This document shows positions 28,144-40,914 of a DNA stretch of 64,000 bases, in pieces. This stretch comes from Montifringilla adamsi (lineage: Eukaryota > Chordata > Aves > Passeriformes > Passeridae). A model generated the notes under the pieces. The model was not told the DNA's origin. It worked only from the letters and a program-made list of their open reading frames with translations, and did not search any database. Location: positions 7,183,609 through 7,247,608 of the forward strand of contig JAGGNK010008337.1 of the NCBI GenBank assembly GCA_017590115.1, in the 5' to 3' direction. The translations under genes were made by a program, and so were the position numbers. Numbering within the stretch: the first letter of the stretch is position 1; each line of letters opens with the position of its first letter.

Positions 28144-29226
28144 GGAATCATAGAATCATAAAATCATTTTTTGGAAGAAACCTTTAAAGGCCATTGAGTC
28201 CAGCCCCCTGTCTGGGGGACAATGGACATCTTCAACTAGATCAGGCTGCTCAGAGTTCCAACTAACCTGTCCTTGAATATATCTGGTGATGAAGCATCCA
28301 CTACTTTTCTAGGCATTGTAATAATTGTGCCATTGTAAAAATTTTCTTACATTTTATTCTGAATCTGCCTTCTGCAGTTTAAAACCATTACTCCTTGTCC
28401 TACTAAAACAGCCCCGCTGCAAAATCTGTTCCCATCTTTCTAATAATCTGTCCCCATCCTTCTAATAATCCCCCTTCACGAACTGCTATAACGTCTACCC
28501 AGAACCTTCTCCAGGCTCAACAACCCAAACTCTCTCAGCCTCTCTCCAAAGGAGAGGTGCTCCAGCCATCTGATCAACTTAGTATCCCTCCTCTGCATCC
28601 ACTCCAAGAGGTCCATGTCCCTCCTGTGCTGAGGATTCCAGAGCTGGATGGCTGGGTCAGAGCAGAGGTGGAGAACCACTCCACCAGACCTGCAGGCCAC
28701 TTTTTTGATGCAGCCCAGGACAGGATTGGCTTTCAGGGCTGTGAGTACACGTTGCTGGGTCACACCCAGCCTCTCATCCACAGTACACCCAAATCCTTCT
28801 TGGCAGGGCTGCTCTGAATCCCCTCATTCCACATCCTGTACTCATACCAGGAACTGCCCACACGCAGGTGCACTTGGCCTTGTTGAACCTCATAAGATTC
28901 CCATGGGCCTATTCCTCGAATTCATCTAGGTTCCTCTGGATGGCATCTCATCCTTCATGCTTGTGAGCCACACTCAGCTTGGTGTCTTCTGCAAACTTGC
29001 TGAGGGCTTGTTCCTTCTGTGTCAGCTAATGGAGATATTTAACAGCACTGGTCCCCATAGAGAATTCTGAGGGATACCACTTTTCACTGATGTCTATGTG
29101 GACCTAAAGCCATTGACCACCATCCACTGGATGTGACCATCCGAGCAATTCCTCATCCACTCAAACAGTTTACCCATCAAATCCATCTCCTTCCAATTTA
29201 GAGAAAAGGATGTTGTGGGGACCATG
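28144..29226 (-). mobile_element. CR1 LINE, 3' portion (left half, split by LTR)
   Basis: Reverse-orientation CR1. The 3' end is at 28144 (GAATCATAGAATCATAAAATC, copies of the CR1 octamer), followed by the standard 3' UTR and end of ORF2. It includes a small internal duplication near 28420-28470 (TTCTAATAATCTGTCCCCATC and TTCTAATAATCCCCC). The element stops at GGACCATG (29226), where an LTR has inserted, and continues at 30276. The plus and minus open frames at 28476-28929 fall within this decayed element. Confidence 0.93.
29222..29226. repeat. Target-site duplication CCATG (left)
   Basis: CCATG immediately before the LTR. The identical 5 bp follow the LTR at 30276-30280. Removing the LTR and one copy restores a continuous CR1 text (GGGGACCATGTCAAAGG). 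Confidence 0.93.
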
Positions 29227-30275
29227 TGTCCTGGGATAATCCATAATTTTACTGTATTCTGCACCTACAGAATTGTTATTCTCCTTAAGACCTTGCAGGC
29301 AGAGATCTTGTGTGTGAGAGGAGGTGCTATTGTGACTGTTTTCAAAATTGGTCCTCCCAGGCAGCTCCCAGTCCTTTGCCACATGGTATTTGTTTTGCAG
29401 GCTCTTTGGTCTTTGCTCAGGCAAAGGTTTTTCCTCCCTTTTTGGGATCTCTCTTTGTTTTTGTTTATTCCCCCATCTGAGAGAGTGCAGTTGGCAGGTT
29501 TGAGCTGCCTTGAGGCCAGTTCTGCGAGTGTCAGCCAGTCACCATGGGCTCCAGCAAGCCAGTCCGAATCGATCGGCTGCCTCCTCCAGGAGAGAAGACT
29601 ATGGGAGCAGAACTCCTCTCTTTCTGGCAGCTTCAACTTCACAACTATAGCCATCCACAAAGACTGCATTTTGCAACTAGAAACCATTTCAAAGTGAATT
29701 TGCAAACTCCACTGGCAGCAAAAAAAAAGCTAGAGTTCCCAGAGCCAGGCCACCCCATGCTGGCACCCATGGACCAGTCCTTTTCCCTTCATCCCACAGC
29801 CACAAGTGTAGGGTACAGCAACAGCAGCAGAGCCTGCAAACAGGAGGAAGCAGCAGGCAGACCCCACAGGAGCCAGCAAGTCTTCATCTGCTGCTAGAAC
29901 TGCTCTGTAAAGCTCCTGCCTTCCCAAGAGGGGTGTGATGGCATCTTGTCCCTTTGTCCTACAAGTCTGAGGCTGTCCCTACCTCATGCCATCTCAGGAA
30001 AGGCTATTTCTGGCATTGTGGATCTCTCTTTGCTCCAGTGTCATTGTGAGTTTTTCACAGTTTGCTATCTAGAAATTATTCACCTTTTTTTCCTTGTCTT
30101 TTTGTTAGTAATGTGTTATTTTTCTGCTGCATTCTGTTTGTTAGTTATGTGTTATTTTTCCACTTATATCTACTCTTATTTCATTCCTTAATGGTGGGAA
30201 GGGATTGGCTGGAATGAAGAGGAAAGTTACTCATTTCAAAGTGCCCATCTCTTTAAACTGTCTCAAACCAAGACA
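29227..30275 (+). mobile_element. Solo LTR of an endogenous retrovirus, family A, copy 1 (1,049 bp)
   Basis: Starts TGTCCTGGG and ends CCAAGACA, giving TGTC/GACA inverted ends, with a perfect 5-bp target duplication (CCATG) inside a CR1. It shares blocks with the LTR at 46505-47117: a GGTATTTG block, a GCTCAGGCAAAGG block, and an end block reading GGTGGGAAGGGATTGG to CTCAAACCAAGA. It is about 436 bp longer than that copy. No internal retroviral sequence remains, so it is a solo LTR. The long open frames inside (29215-29697 plus, 29265-29705 minus) are not genes. Orientation is taken from the polyadenylation signal in copy 2. Confidence 0.9.
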
Positions 30276-30440
30276 CCATGTCAAAGGTTTTACAGATGAA
30301 AAGAGATGACACCCATAGCTCTTCCCATGTGCACCAATATAGCTGCTCCATCACAGAAGGTCACTAAATTGGTCAGGCAGGAACCGCACTGGTGAAATTG
30401 TGCTGGTTGTCTGAAATCACCTCCTTTGTTGAGTGAACAT
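30276..30440 (-). mobile_element. CR1 LINE, continuation after LTR insertion
   Basis: Begins with the right copy of CCATG and resumes the CR1 exactly where the left half stopped (TCAAAGGTTTTACAG, then GCTCTTCCCATGTGCACCAA and GGTCACTAAATTGGTCAGGC). It ends about 65 bp from the donor of the KIF16B exon at 30505. Confidence 0.88.
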
Positions 30441-30504
30441 ATCTCAAACCACTTTTTTTCAAGTCTCTACCCGTTTCTGTAAAAGAAGTTTTACCAAAAC
30501 TTAC

Positions 30505-30594
30505 CTCTGGGTACTTCAGTTTTAAAGTTCTATGCAATTCTCGGAAACGACTGTACCGCCGAAACACTGTCCATGTCTCATCCAAGACTGTTAT
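30505..30594 (-). CDS. KIF16B: KIF16B exon: PX core with RRYS motif
   Basis: 90 nt, 30 codons, phase 0 at both ends, encoding ITVLDETWTVFRRYSRFREL and then HRTLKLKYPE. The RRYSRFREL string is the hallmark PX motif; its first arginines contact the 3-phosphate of PI(3)P in this family. The acceptor is TGCTCTAG and the donor is GTAAGTTTTG. A CR1/LTR repeat block starts only about 65 bp downstream of the donor, so this is the exon most crowded by repeats. Confidence 0.96.
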
Positions 30595-33500
30595 CTAGAG
30601 CAGACAATATAAAAAGAAGAAACAGAAGTAAACCCACACAATATAAAATCCATGCAGTATATGAGGTTATAAGATTAAAATGGACAGTTCTTAATTGTCT
30701 TAAATTCAAAAACTTTTATAAGTTTACTTAATTTTTCTTTCATTACAGTGACAGAACTGTATTTAATAAGGAGCACTGATTGCAAAGCAAAAAACACCTG
30801 AATGCATTTATTCCTTAATCCACAGTGGTTTGATAACACTGTAAACACATTAGAACATCCCCAATCACTTCTTGGTGCAGCTATTTGACTCTCAGTATTA
30901 CTATCAGTGGGTGTTCCATTAATGAATAAATAACATCCAGAATAAGTGTAGTGTAGCCTCTCAAAATATTCACAGAAATGTAGATTCTTATAAATAAATA
31001 TTGACAATTAACAAATACACATTTCATGGACATACAGAATTAATTACCACATAGAATGGGATTCCAGTTTGAAGGGTAAAAATATTATTTTTACCTTTAA
31101 GACACTCTTGGTCTGTGTCTTCAAAATGCTGATGAACATTCCATTTATATAGGAAGTTTTCTTAAAATAAACATAATTACTCCTGTGGGTAGAGTGTGTA
31201 ACAACAGGAGCAAAGAGGAGGGGCAAACCAACCTTACCATCAGTTAAAACTGAGATACTAAACACTATCTGAAATTAGGTGACACTAATTAAGGACATTT
31301 CTAATTGGGCCATGAAAGTGTTGTGACTAGAGCATTTGACTATACAGCCAAAAGTCAAAAGACTGTGCAGCTCTGGTCATCCAAGGCTACCAAGAAGCCT
31401 AGCTGCAGGGTGAGTGAACATAATTCTACACTGACTAGCAGAGATGGAGAGAGCCAAGTGGCATTGCTTAAAACTGAATACTGCTGCTTTTTGAATCAAG
31501 TAGGCCTGAAATGTGGCATTACCCCTGTCTAGCTATGATTTTATGCAGGAAGATAAAAAATAAGCAATTTCACAAAACACGTCTCACAAAGACACAGGCT
31601 TTTTAATCTTAAAGTGACTCCTAAAATTAACAAGTAGCTCTCTTACTACTGAGTGTAAAAAAAAAATAGTTATGGAGGTGAAGAATGTTGCAATGGAGTA
31701 GGACAACTGAGTAAGAGAAACAGAAATCAGAGCAAAAAAGCCAGAAGAAACCAACCACAAATGCTGCTACCCCACACTTGCAACAAACTCACCTCTGGTC
31801 CATTCTTTTCAATCCCTACTGCCTTTGCTGCTGTATATGGAACAGGAAAATTAGGGGAAGGTTTTTGAAAACCAGAAATTATTGCGTGTTTTATGACAAG
31901 AGGAATGAGATTTGGTCTAGGCCTTTTCCTATTTTTACCTCAATTTTAAATTAAGATTAAAGCAAACATAACTGGCCTTCTCAAATCTTTTCACAAACAT
32001 TACAACATAGGTTCTTCCAGCATGTAACCACAATGAAAACTCATTATTTCTTAAACAATTTGTCTTTCATACCACTAATAAGCTTCACTGCAACTATGAA
32101 TCACCATCCCTGTAAGTGTTCAAAAAAGGGTGGATATGGCACTTGAGGACATGGTTTAACGGTGAACATGTTGGTGCTGCTGGGTTGACATTTGGACTTG
32201 ATCTTAAATGTTTTTTTCCAACCTTCACAATTCTGTCATTTTAGGACAATGGACTACATTCCCTCAACATGTTGTTAACAGTGTCTCAAACTTTACAACT
32301 TGGGTGAACAGATTTAACATTAATAGGAAGGTTATACTAAAAAAAAAAATTAATAACTCTTCAGGAATATGAATGTTATACTGATCTCAATTAACCATCC
32401 TGTTCTGAATAATTAAGACAGAGGACTGTGTGATTTCAATGTTTGAGTAGACAATGTTCAAGTGTAATAGGTAATCATAAAACAAAGATGTTACTCATCC
32501 CTGCGTTCTTTTTTGCTTTAATTCTGTCCTTTAATATTTTAAAGTTGTGAAAATTTACTGTGATAATTTCATTTGTATATGATCTTTATTTGAAAGGAAC
32601 CTCTTTTTTCCCCAGGGGTTTTCAAAGAAGAGGAGCAACCTAGCACAAGGCATCCTGGACTCCTCCAGATGCACAGCCTGGGGAAGAGCAGGCATGTTAT
32701 GTTGGTTGTGCATCCGACAGCTGTCTAGGTGATAGGGTGACACCAAACTTTCCCAAATCAAATTGCCTGCACCCCATTATTTATTAGCTTTCTTCTACAA
32801 AGTTTAATAACTTGGTAGAGATGGACAGGAAGGAAAATAGAAAAGCCATGCATCTGCGCTGCTTGAGAACTGTTTTTTCGTGGCTTAGTTTGACCTGATT
32901 TGGTCCTTGTCATCTTCTTTGTTTACTTTCCAAGTTCTTGTAATGAGACTTGCAGGTCTCATTGCAAAATTGCAAAATTTTATTGTTGCTATAGCTGGCA
33001 CGATTGAAAAACAAATTTCAATGCTAAACGAAGTCTTAACTGGCCCCCAAAGCACAGCAATAATGCTAGTAGGACAGACAGAATCTAACTCCACTTGTAT
33101 AAAGAGAATTACAATGCACCTGGCATAGCAGTAGCATTTCTAGAACATGGCCTTTTACTCCTACAACTGATCTAACAAGTCTGGGTTGGGATGATTTTCC
33201 CCCATTTAAAAAATACTGTATGACAGACTATATGCTCTGTAGGAATGGGAGAGGGACATATGCAGGTGTTTTGAACAATTAAAGCAATTCTGAAAAGCCC
33301 TTTGCTTTTTACACAGTTTGGTAATACAGTTAAAAGTATTTTCTTAAGAACAAAAACCATATGGTTAAGTACATCTGCAAGACAGATTTGGGAATATTCT
33401 TATCTAGGCACTGCTGTGATCCTAGATTTGCCTCAGAATTGTGGGTTGTTTTGTTTCTCTCATTCAAATGCACCACTTCCTGTGTAAAACCTATAAATCT

Positions 33501-36500
33501 GAAAGGAAATATTACAGTCCTGTCTCCTTATCTTTTCTTCTCATGAAGACTGATAGAAAATAACTTAGGGAGACATTTTCAATCCATTGCACTGTAAAGC
33601 ACATCACCAGAACTTGTCCTCTTTCTGCTCCATAGCAACACAAGTAACACGGTGACTGGGGGAGAAAAAAAGCAATATTCCACCTCATTCTGAAAATAAT
33701 GAGAAAAAAACAGAAAATGCCTCATTTCTTTATCTAGGCTGGTTAAACTGTCTACAGTCATCATGAGAACTCATATTGCTTCATATTAACCTTGTTGAAA
33801 CTGTTCCTCACACAAGGAAAACAGCATCTGAAAAGCTAGAAGTTTTCTAAAAGTTTCTTACAACCTTTTTCTATTTTATTATTGAGGGTATTAATCTGAT
33901 AATGTTGACAGAATATTAGACTTCTTACTAATGTAGGCAGTTATGGGGCATGCATCGTTTTCTTAAAGAACTGTGTATCAATGAGAACTACCTCTGCTTT
34001 ACTCCCACTCTGCAACAGTTCACCAAACTCAGAAATAAATTTGGACTAGAAATGTGGACTTTTTGAGCAGATTCAACACAACCTCTGGCTGAACAAAAAA
34101 GCAACTGGATCTGAAGGAAAGCACTGGTTTGGGGTGCATCTGCCTGGATCATTTCTTACAGAGTACTTGTCAGACATCACCAAAAGGCTTTGAAACACAA
34201 GAAAACCAGTTTTGAAAGAATATCAAACAGGATAAATAAAAGGAGAGAACTCAGAACAATGAGAAAAAGATGAATGAGACTAAGAAGGCTTCTCTACAAC
34301 TTTCAGTATTGTCAGAGGATCCCTGCAGGCTGTGCTTGATCCCAGACTTTGTTTCCATCACCTGCTCTCAGGAAACCCTGTATGTTTTTATGAGAGCTGG
34401 AGTTCCACCTTCCCTGCTGCCTTGCTGCTCCTTCTGCCAACCATAGCTACTGTCTGCAACAATGGGCACTGTCCATAACAGATGCCACTGGTTTTACTGA
34501 TGCAAAAGCTCTTCCTACACTGTTTCTAGAACAGCCTTGTCTAAACATCCTGACACAACATGAAAGGAAGGGGGAGAATACATGAATAGTTCTCTGGCAT
34601 ACTAGTTCAGCTCTAACATAAATATGTTTAGACCGGATTAAGGTACTACTGTTTCATCATGTCTTTAAAGACAACACATAAAACTGTCACTCAAATGGAA
34701 GCTTTTTTGGAAATTAATCAATTCTTACAGAATATAGCAGACTAGCACAAACAACTCCATGACATATTCCTGCTGCAAAAGAAGGTGCTGTCTTAGCTAT
34801 AATAAATTATCAGTTTTTTCCTGTTTTGAATTCTCTCCAGTCAGTTCTTGTAGGACTCACTCAACATCTTTAATTAGGATCTGTATGCAGTGAAAGAATC
34901 TGAGTGGATAGAACATCCTGCTGGCCTATTCCCATACATGTCCATACCAAGAAGATGCTGAACCTGCACTAAAACAAAACATTGTTGGATAATAAGTTAG
35001 GGTTGAAAGACCTATGAATTGACCATGAAGCTATCAAGGAGAGTGGAACTCATTCTCTCTCTTCTGACATTTAACAAAATAATCTTTACTACTGCACGTC
35101 ACAAGAAGAAATTGATATATTTGTTATATAGAGAAATTTATTACATTTGTTCCCCTATATAACAATATACAGGATTTAACTACAAACAAAATGACCAGAA
35201 ACATCTGTTGAAGAAAATACCTCTGAGATACCTAGGATTCACAGTTCGGGGGACTGTCTTAAAATTCAACTCAATCATCACTTGTCAATTTGTCAGGTTC
35301 CAAAGTGCTATGACACACAGGTAGGTCAGCTACCCATTTTCCCAAAAGCAAGAGGAACCTTGCTGAAGAAAGCTTATTTAAGACCTAGAAAAGGAGATGG
35401 GGTTAGGAACACCTCAGTCCTTTCCCACAACTGACATATATTTCAGATGACCTGAAAATAAACTTGAACTAAGTGAAGTAAGGTTGAAATCAGGAATTAT
35501 TTTGACAGCTGACACAGTATTCTGACCTATGAGGAAGAGATTAAATGAACAGGTACATTTAGTCTCCCCCTTCTGACACATTTTCCTGATTTTTAAGGCA
35601 AAAAATATACACAAACCCACTATTCTAGGTGTTCTGATTTTCTATAGAATAACTGTAGGAACTTCTGGAGATTAATACAGATCAAAGTAGAGCTCGGAGC
35701 TCTGTATGGAAAACACTTAAAACAGAAACGTTTGTGGAAGGTCTGTGGATTGTAGCATGGAGCTAAATCCTGACTACAGCAGAAGCAGTCCACTGTGACA
35801 CAGAGACCTGGAGGGAAAGGAAAAAGCATTAGCTTTTTCATTAGATTGATTAACGTGAGGGAATGACCACAAGAAACATCCCCAAAACTGCCAAACTGCA
35901 CATAGTCTTTCAATTTCTCCTTCATGCTAAGATCTTGTAGAGGCTTACATGTGTTTTACCAATGAAAGGAGAATACCTGGAAAAGAAATCCACCAACATA
36001 TTCAGAACAGAAGCTACCTTTTTACATTAGCCATCTTCACTAACCATTACCCGGTCTAGTAAATCCCATGTGATGAAAATTGAGTAGAAAAGTCCTTGGG
36101 GAAGTTTCATGTGTACTTACTCATCTCTCAGCATCTCCCTGGCTCCAGGCTTTCACTAGCCTCAAGAAAATCAAAGTTCAACAGGCAAAAGGAGGTATTC
36201 CACCCACAAATAGCATGGTACATTTCAAAATGAAAATTTAATTAGCACAAACAAAGCTAAGACTGCCCATCTTAATAAAAGCCTTTTCAAAAGAGAGCAC
36301 AGTTCAAAAATGGTCCTTTACCCTGCGAGGAAGGTCACTCCTCCACCTCACAGCACCTAATGAAGCATCTGGCAGCGCATTCAGTAAAGGCGGCTGCCAG
36401 TTCTGTCTCCAATGCCATGTACATCAGTTATGCTACACATATGTCCACACACACTGAGAACACATTTCCAATTAGACTTTAGATCTTGCTTTGAAAAAAC

Positions 36501-37031
36501 ACTGGCTGCGTACCAGAGGAAACAAAATTAATATGCTTTCCCCCCCAGCATTTCTACACAGAAAATCAACTGAGAGTTTGGAGAAGCAACACCTTGGAAA
36601 TGAAGAGTGGGAAGAATCAGAACAATAAAGAGAGCATGAAAAGGAATAAAGCCTTTGACTTGCATATGTGCAAAATCCTTAAATAATGCTTTCATTATTT
36701 CAGGTAAATATTTCAAGTCTAAGCCTTTTCTGTAACTGACACTTGCATCTCAATAAAGGGCTTTCCCATAACCAATATGCATTTCATCCTCATCTCTGGA
36801 ACTCTTCAAATTGAACTGATATTGGCTCTGGAAATGCTCACCCCAGGAGTTTGGCCACTAGCCTTCTCTGCACAACCAACCCACTTGGAAAAGACTTGTC
36901 TTTATGGTGTCCTATACTGTGCATTCTTATCTCTCCTATTTAGCAGTACTGAGGCCACTTCAGAAGAAGAGAACCAAAAATTGCACTTAGTGAACAAAAG
37001 CATTAAAGAAAAGCAAATGATAAGCACTTAC
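30595..37031 (-). other. KIF16B: KIF16B intron, 6.4 kb
   Basis: AT-rich intron. Only a short CR1 3' end (32103-32240) was recognised; no other supported feature was found. Confidence 0.85.
32103..32240 (+). mobile_element. CR1 LINE 3'-end fragment
   Basis: Forward-orientation CR1 end: GGACATGGTTTAACGGTGAAC, then GCTGGGTTGACATTTGGACTT, then TTCCAACCTTCACAATTCTG, closing with a degraded octamer. Strongly 5'-truncated. Confidence 0.88.
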
Positions 37032-37154
37032 CTTTATTTCAAACTCATAGTGCTCATCCTTTCCCTGCCCACAGAGGACATACCGTGGAATACTAATTTT
37101 AATTGGGTCCTTTAGGTCATCTGGATTTGCTCCCAGTGAACGACAGACCATCCG
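37032..37154 (-). CDS. KIF16B: KIF16B exon: start of PX domain
   Basis: 123 nt, 41 codons, phase 0 at both ends. It encodes RMVCRSLGANPDDLKDPIKI followed by SIPRYVLCGQGKDEHYEFEI and a final K. The acceptor is GCATGAAAG, with its pyrimidine tract about 20 nt upstream (TTCCTTTCTTCTCCC); the donor is GTAAGTGC. The segment from KISIPRY on forms the first beta strands of the PX fold. It lies 6.1 kb from the previous exon. Confidence 0.94.
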
Positions 37155-40100
37155 CTTTCATGCACATACCAAATAGGGAGAAGAAAGGAAAACCAAAATC
37201 ACTACACAAGGAAAAAAAGAAAAGACCTTCACTGAAAATGAGAAAGTGTTCTTGGTCAGAGGAGCAGGCAAAGAGGAGGCAGAAATTACTTCTAAAATGA
37301 AGGAATTATTTGAAAACAAAGTGGATCTTGTCTTATAAGCAAGCCCTAGCATATTTTTGTGCATACAAAAATTTAGGTGAAGTGTATTAAAAATATCCCT
37401 TTATTTGAAAAGGCATTTTCAGCTTAGATATCAAAAACAAGGGAAAGCAGAAGACTTTTTATTACCTCCCTTTCAAAAAAAAATCAGTGTATTAATCAAG
37501 CTTTCATAGTTAGCTCTAATTTTTGTACATCTCTATCTTTTATAACAAAAGTTTACAGTATCATGCAAAGCTGCAGGGGTCTAGGCAATTCAGAAAGCTC
37601 TTAAACTTTAAAAGTTCAAATCCATTTTATAATTAAATAAGCAATCCACAGTCAGAATAGTTTCCTACTATTTTTTTAATCATATTGGAATCCCAGAAAA
37701 CTCAACTATGATAAATTTGCACAGTCTGGACACAACAATCTAAAAATTTATTTCCAATGAGAGCTCATTCCTCTGACAGCCAGATGGAATATGTAACTCT
37801 GAAATTATGCCAAAAATAAAACATTTTTGCAACTGAAAAGATTAATGCTTTGCAGTCACTATGCCCGAAAGTAGCATAAGCATTCAGAGTGAAAAAGTAG
37901 AGAAACTGCCTTTAAGGGAGTCTCTACTTGCTCCATTGAACATATTTGGTCTGAAAACCTTAATGAACTGGCACTTAAAAAAATAACAGCAGCATGACAA
38001 ATATAAGTTAACAACCAAAAAGATTGAAAAACTATCACTTCACAGTTATGACTATGTTATATATTTCTATTTAGCACTGCTATCCATCACTTGAGCTGTA
38101 ACTGTATTCTCAACATTCATCTTCTTTGTAGCAACTCCTGGTGATTTCCCGTACACATAAGACTGTGTAGGAGCTGGAGAAGAATTTGAAACTCATTCAT
38201 AAACACCTCTGCCTGTTACAGAGAGCCTTTTGACATCATCATGGCTCTCAAGAAGAGGAGGCTCTTATTACATTGCCAGTCAATTATAAATGACAATGTA
38301 ATTTCCCTTAACATTAGCATTAAGAAGAGTAAAACAAAGAAAGTGAATTTTTATTCCACTGAGTTAATCTAGAGTATATTTACCACAATTTTTTTTTTAA
38401 GAAACCATAAAAAAAGTTTATGTTTGAATGGAAAAATATTTTTAGCGACCTTTGTTTTCACAACAAATATTGTCTCCTGTCCATTTTGCTCTTCTGTAAC
38501 TACTGCCCACATTATTAGCTTTTCAGCTAAAACTCATTTCTGAAGCACTGAAATGTAAGCTGCTCTTTCCTTGAGGGAAAAGAAGTACATTCCCCTGAAA
38601 ACAACATCATCTGTTTTAAAATAGCAAGAAAACCATAAAGCCACTCTTAAAGCCACCTTTGTCAACGTGTAATTTATTGACAGCCATTTTCAGAGAACTA
38701 TTACAAACAGCTAATAGAGAGGAAAGCAATCCCAAACACAAAGTGTTGAGGAAAATGTCCCCTAATATATTAAATAATGCTTTGATACTCATAAACAATG
38801 ATCTTTATTTTTACTTCACATAGTAAAAATAGTAGAAATATTAGAATAAAATATACTGCTATGAGTTTATTTTTCATGAAAGTGCAGAGTATTCATTGAG
38901 TTAGATTTTTTAAAAAGCACAGAAGAGAAAAAACCTTATTGGGAAACACAAAATGCACAAACATTTAACTCTGGAGTATAATCAGAAAAAAAATTGGTTT
39001 CAGAGATTGATTTCCTGTAACAGTCAGGACAGTTCTCTCAGTGCCACTCAGTGCTGACTTTGGGCAAGGCCCAGAAGAAATGCCATAGTGATGTCAATGA
39101 GGGAGCCACTCCTGAGCAGGACTGACGTGATGATATTACTGCCTACTCATTTGTGTACACATTCTTTGTTAAAAAAACCCCACAATACCTCAAAATAGCA
39201 TGACACATTTTGCTCATTTTTGGACTTCCTTAAGGAAGTAGAAATATAACAATAAAACCCCCCATAACTCTTTATCCAAACAAGTGTTCACCCTTCCAGA
39301 CATAACCTCCCTACCCAATGCAAGCTATTTCTTTTTAAATCCCATGTGAGTTACATTATCATGTCCTAACATATGGTAAAAACAAATGGGAAATGTTCTT
39401 ATACTAGGAGAGAGACTGAAGTCTAACTCTGCGTAGTAGATTTCACCTCTGCTTGGCAATATGCTTACAGAATTTAGAATTTCAGATTAGATACCACTGT
39501 TTTTCCTGCCAAGAACCATCTTCCTCAAACAAGGCAGATGGCATATTCAAGCAACAGGATTCAAAAGATATTCAGCTCCCCTTACAAGGGAAGAAACAAA
39601 AGATAGGAGACAACAGCTTATTTATTATTCAAAATCTGACAGGGGTAACTGGTAAAATACCCCTCGTCCTAAGCTGAAGGAAAGCCTCGACTAATGGAAA
39701 TATTCTATTAATGTCCAACAGCTCCATTTTTTCTTGGGATGTAGTAATAAAAAGACTGTAAAAGAGGCAGTCTCACAGCATCAACAACCCCATCAGTAAG
39801 CAAGCAGAGAATGATGAAAGTAAGGCCAAGAACATTACATGGACAGAACTCTAGAGTTAAACTCGCTCCATCTGTCAGGCAGTGTCCCCAGTTGTCAGCT
39901 ACCTAGGTGGAGCATGAGAAACATGCACACAGATGGGAGACCCCAAAACATCTGTCTTGCCACGGCAGCATCACCAAAGGTTGAAATGCTATTTAAAGCA
40001 CAACTCTTTTACACTTGTGACAAATTTTGATATGAAAGTACAATAAACATTACATGTAAAACTCTGAAGAAGAAGAGAATTGTCAATGCTAATATTCCCA

Positions 40101-40914
40101 AAATTGCATATATAATAGCTGTAAACATCTGCAGTATTAAGAGCATAAAGTGAAAGTGAGATTTAAAAAATCTGCAGATGTTTTGAAATATTGAGATCAA
40201 GGGCATGAAGTAAATGAGGAGCATGAAAAACAAAGATTATCAAAAAGATTAAGGAAAAGACAATCAAGGAGCAATAGAGAAGACATTAATGAAGATAGAG
40301 AGTATATGGAAGGAGCTAGAAAACACAGCCAAAATGAAAATCATAAGACAGAGCTGTAATTATAGTTTTCATCCTACCAAATAACATAGAAGCATTTAAT
40401 GTCCTCACTTTCCCAAGGAATTGTATGTACAGCATATCAGAGATGTACAAAATGCAAGCACTCAATAACTATTACTGCTTAGATGTGTTTAAACAGTCTG
40501 TGGTATTCCCTTAGAGCTCAAAGGTCCCTTTTCTCTATTGCTTAAAAAAAAAGGGGAGGGGGAAAGATTTTATCAATATTTATTATCCTTTTATTTTGAA
40601 TGTATCTAAACTTATTTGGATTTCAATATCTACTCAAATGCATAATTAGCCAAATGGCTTCTTCACTTGAACTGAATGTTAATTTTCAGATTTCCAAAGG
40701 GATATGCAAACTGCTTTGAAGAATTGATGGGATGACTGTCAGCTGAGTATTTCTTTCTTTTTCACAGTATTTAGAAAAAAACAATTCCTGAATCAGATCC
40801 AACCTTGTTCCTTTTAGAAAACACAAGCTCAATTTTTGTGCACTTCTCTTTGTCTGGCAAAACTGCACAATGGATATCATTCAAACTGTACAACCAAAGG
40901 CTGTCAAATTGTGA

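Larger units (their letters stand above)
7232..30504 (-). other. KIF16B: KIF16B intron, 23.3 kb
   Basis: Largest complete intron in the window, separating the two PX exons at 30505-30594 and 7148-7231. It contains a GA tract (8015-8033), a CA-rich tract (10281-10320), a TATC microsatellite (14826-14872), a CR1 (19159-19705) and the CR1/LTR block (28144-30440). A somewhat GC-richer block at about 13570-14750 was not recognised. Elsewhere only short chance open frames are visible. Confidence 0.85.

Noticed and set aside
29215..29705. 160- and 146-codon open frames on opposite strands
   Set aside because: Both lie within the solo LTR at 29227-30275 and match nothing coding.
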